From: Ulva prolifera
Lineage: Eukaryota; Chlorophyta; Ulvophyceae; Ulvales; Ulvaceae
Direction: 5' to 3'
Assembly (NCBI GenBank): GCA_023078555.1
Contig: CM041197.1
Location: 10,040,552 to 10,104,551 of the forward strand
DNA: 64,000 nt
Shown: piece after piece, positions 63,321-64,000 of the stretch
Position numbering within the stretch: position 1 is the stretch's first letter
Layout of the letters: each line of letters opens with the position of its first letter
Program-made: the position numbers and the translations under genes
The notes under the pieces: model-generated
What the model saw: the letters and a program-made list of their open reading frames with translations, nothing else
Database searches by the model: none
Told to the model about the DNA's origin: nothing

Positions 63321-64000
63321 TCTGCTCTGAGCCTATGCATCACAAGAATCAATCACATCCCCGAGCTGCTTAAGCCAATTGGCTGCTCGTGCACGTACCA
63401 CTGTCGAGATCTGATCAAAAAAGACACCCCCGAGATGCCTATTGTCAATCACATTGGAGTCTGTGAGAGTACTGCTTGTGAGGCAGCATCAGCAACTAGT
63501 CCCGGCCCTGCTGATCAGCATCACATTCGACTTCAACGAGCATGCTGCCTGGCCATGTCTGCTGTACAACCAAGGACACATGTCGGGACGCCAATGTTTG
63601 CGGAAAAGGAAGTGATTATAATAGAACTACACTTCATAGATCTGCATCGACAGCCTGTGACTTGCATACACAGTCACAGATGTCTGGACAGGTGTACACC
63701 TGTACGTACGTTTGGCTTGAGCGAGATCACGCAGACACTGGCACAGCAAGAGGCTGCGAACTTTGACATGATCAAACACGAACCAGGGCATGATAGCAAA
63801 CACGGGAGGTGCATATGCGGATCAGACAAGGTGTCTGGACAGGCGGTGGAACCACTGCCTGGCCTGACACCTTCTCGAGGCTCGGGCTTTCAGGAAGTTT
63901 CCCCACAGCGTGTGCCCCGCCATGCAGTCGTGGCGCCCCTGACAGGTGACGATTTGCGAGTTCTCTTGCCAAATACCTCTTCGCCTTGCAATATTGCATA
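63321..64000 (+). CDS. Open frame running off the window, possible exon
   Basis: An uninterrupted frame of about 226 codons from just after a stop at 63318-63320 to the window edge. It includes PELLKPIGCSCTYHC, AEKEVIIIELHFIDLH, EITQTLAQQEAANFDMIKHE and VAPLTGDDLRVLLPN, which read like globular protein, with several Cys and His residues (CICGSD). An internal Met lies at 63555. No family recognised; the acceptor was not fixed. Confidence 0.35.

Overview
This window reads as nuclear DNA of a photosynthetic eukaryote, most likely a chlorophyte green alga. The evidence is a plastid ATP/ADP translocase with a plant-type N-terminus, a Rubisco-activase-like AAA+ protein of the green-lineage RCA-like type, a DUF1517/FLAP1-type thylakoid protein, a PPR-SMR protein and a CK2 alpha kinase that resembles the plant organellar form. 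No bipartite (signal plus transit) leaders are seen, which argues for a primary plastid. I cannot resolve the genus. Genes are spaced about every 5-6 kb and are broken into 3-8 exons. Acceptors are mostly TGCAG, and donors are often the unusual GTGCGC.

Layout. 0.2-3.3 kb (+): 3' part of a PPR-SMR gene. 4.7-7.0 kb (+): an intronless sulfotransferase preceded by a decayed tandem duplication of its own 5' end and followed by a 38-bp perfect palindrome. 9.0-13.9 kb (-): a possibly N-myristoylated protein kinase with a long C-terminal tail. 14-18.6 kb: no recognised gene. 18.6-21.8 kb (+): plastid ATP/ADP translocase, 8 exons. 24.3-28.8 kb (-): RCA-like AAA+ protein with a ~390-bp purine-pyrimidine microsatellite in an intron. 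30.7-31.1 kb (-): first exons of an unknown, perhaps plastid-targeted protein. 31.6-34.6 kb (+): FLAP1-like DUF1517 protein. 36.3-39.8 kb (+): CK2 alpha. 40-45.7 kb: repeat-rich gap. 45.8-49.5 kb (+): a second, 8-exon sulfotransferase. 51.9-53.9 kb (-): lysine-rich nuclear-type protein. 55.7-58.3 kb (+): Tas-type aldo/keto reductase. 59.0-60.4 kb (-): RNase P/MRP subunit POP4. 62-64 kb: two unrecognised coding-like stretches, the last running off the window.

The genes do not form a pathway; this is ordinary eukaryotic neighbourhood order. Five encode proteins that probably act in or on the chloroplast (translocase, RCA-like, FLAP1-like, PPR-SMR, possibly CK2 alpha), and two are Golgi-type carbohydrate sulfotransferases.

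Four families of short dispersed repeats run through introns and spacers: A (~80 bp, six clear copies, one overlapping a predicted start codon), B (~150 bp, two copies), C (fold-back elements with TIR TGTGGYAATCCAGTG, three copies) and D (~100 bp, CAGTGTTGGGT termini, hAT-like). I found no CRISPR array, no convincing tRNA or rRNA gene, no virus-derived element and no autonomous transposon. Exon boundaries were assigned by eye from reading-frame phase, splice dinucleotides and remembered family sequences; none has been tested against transcripts.
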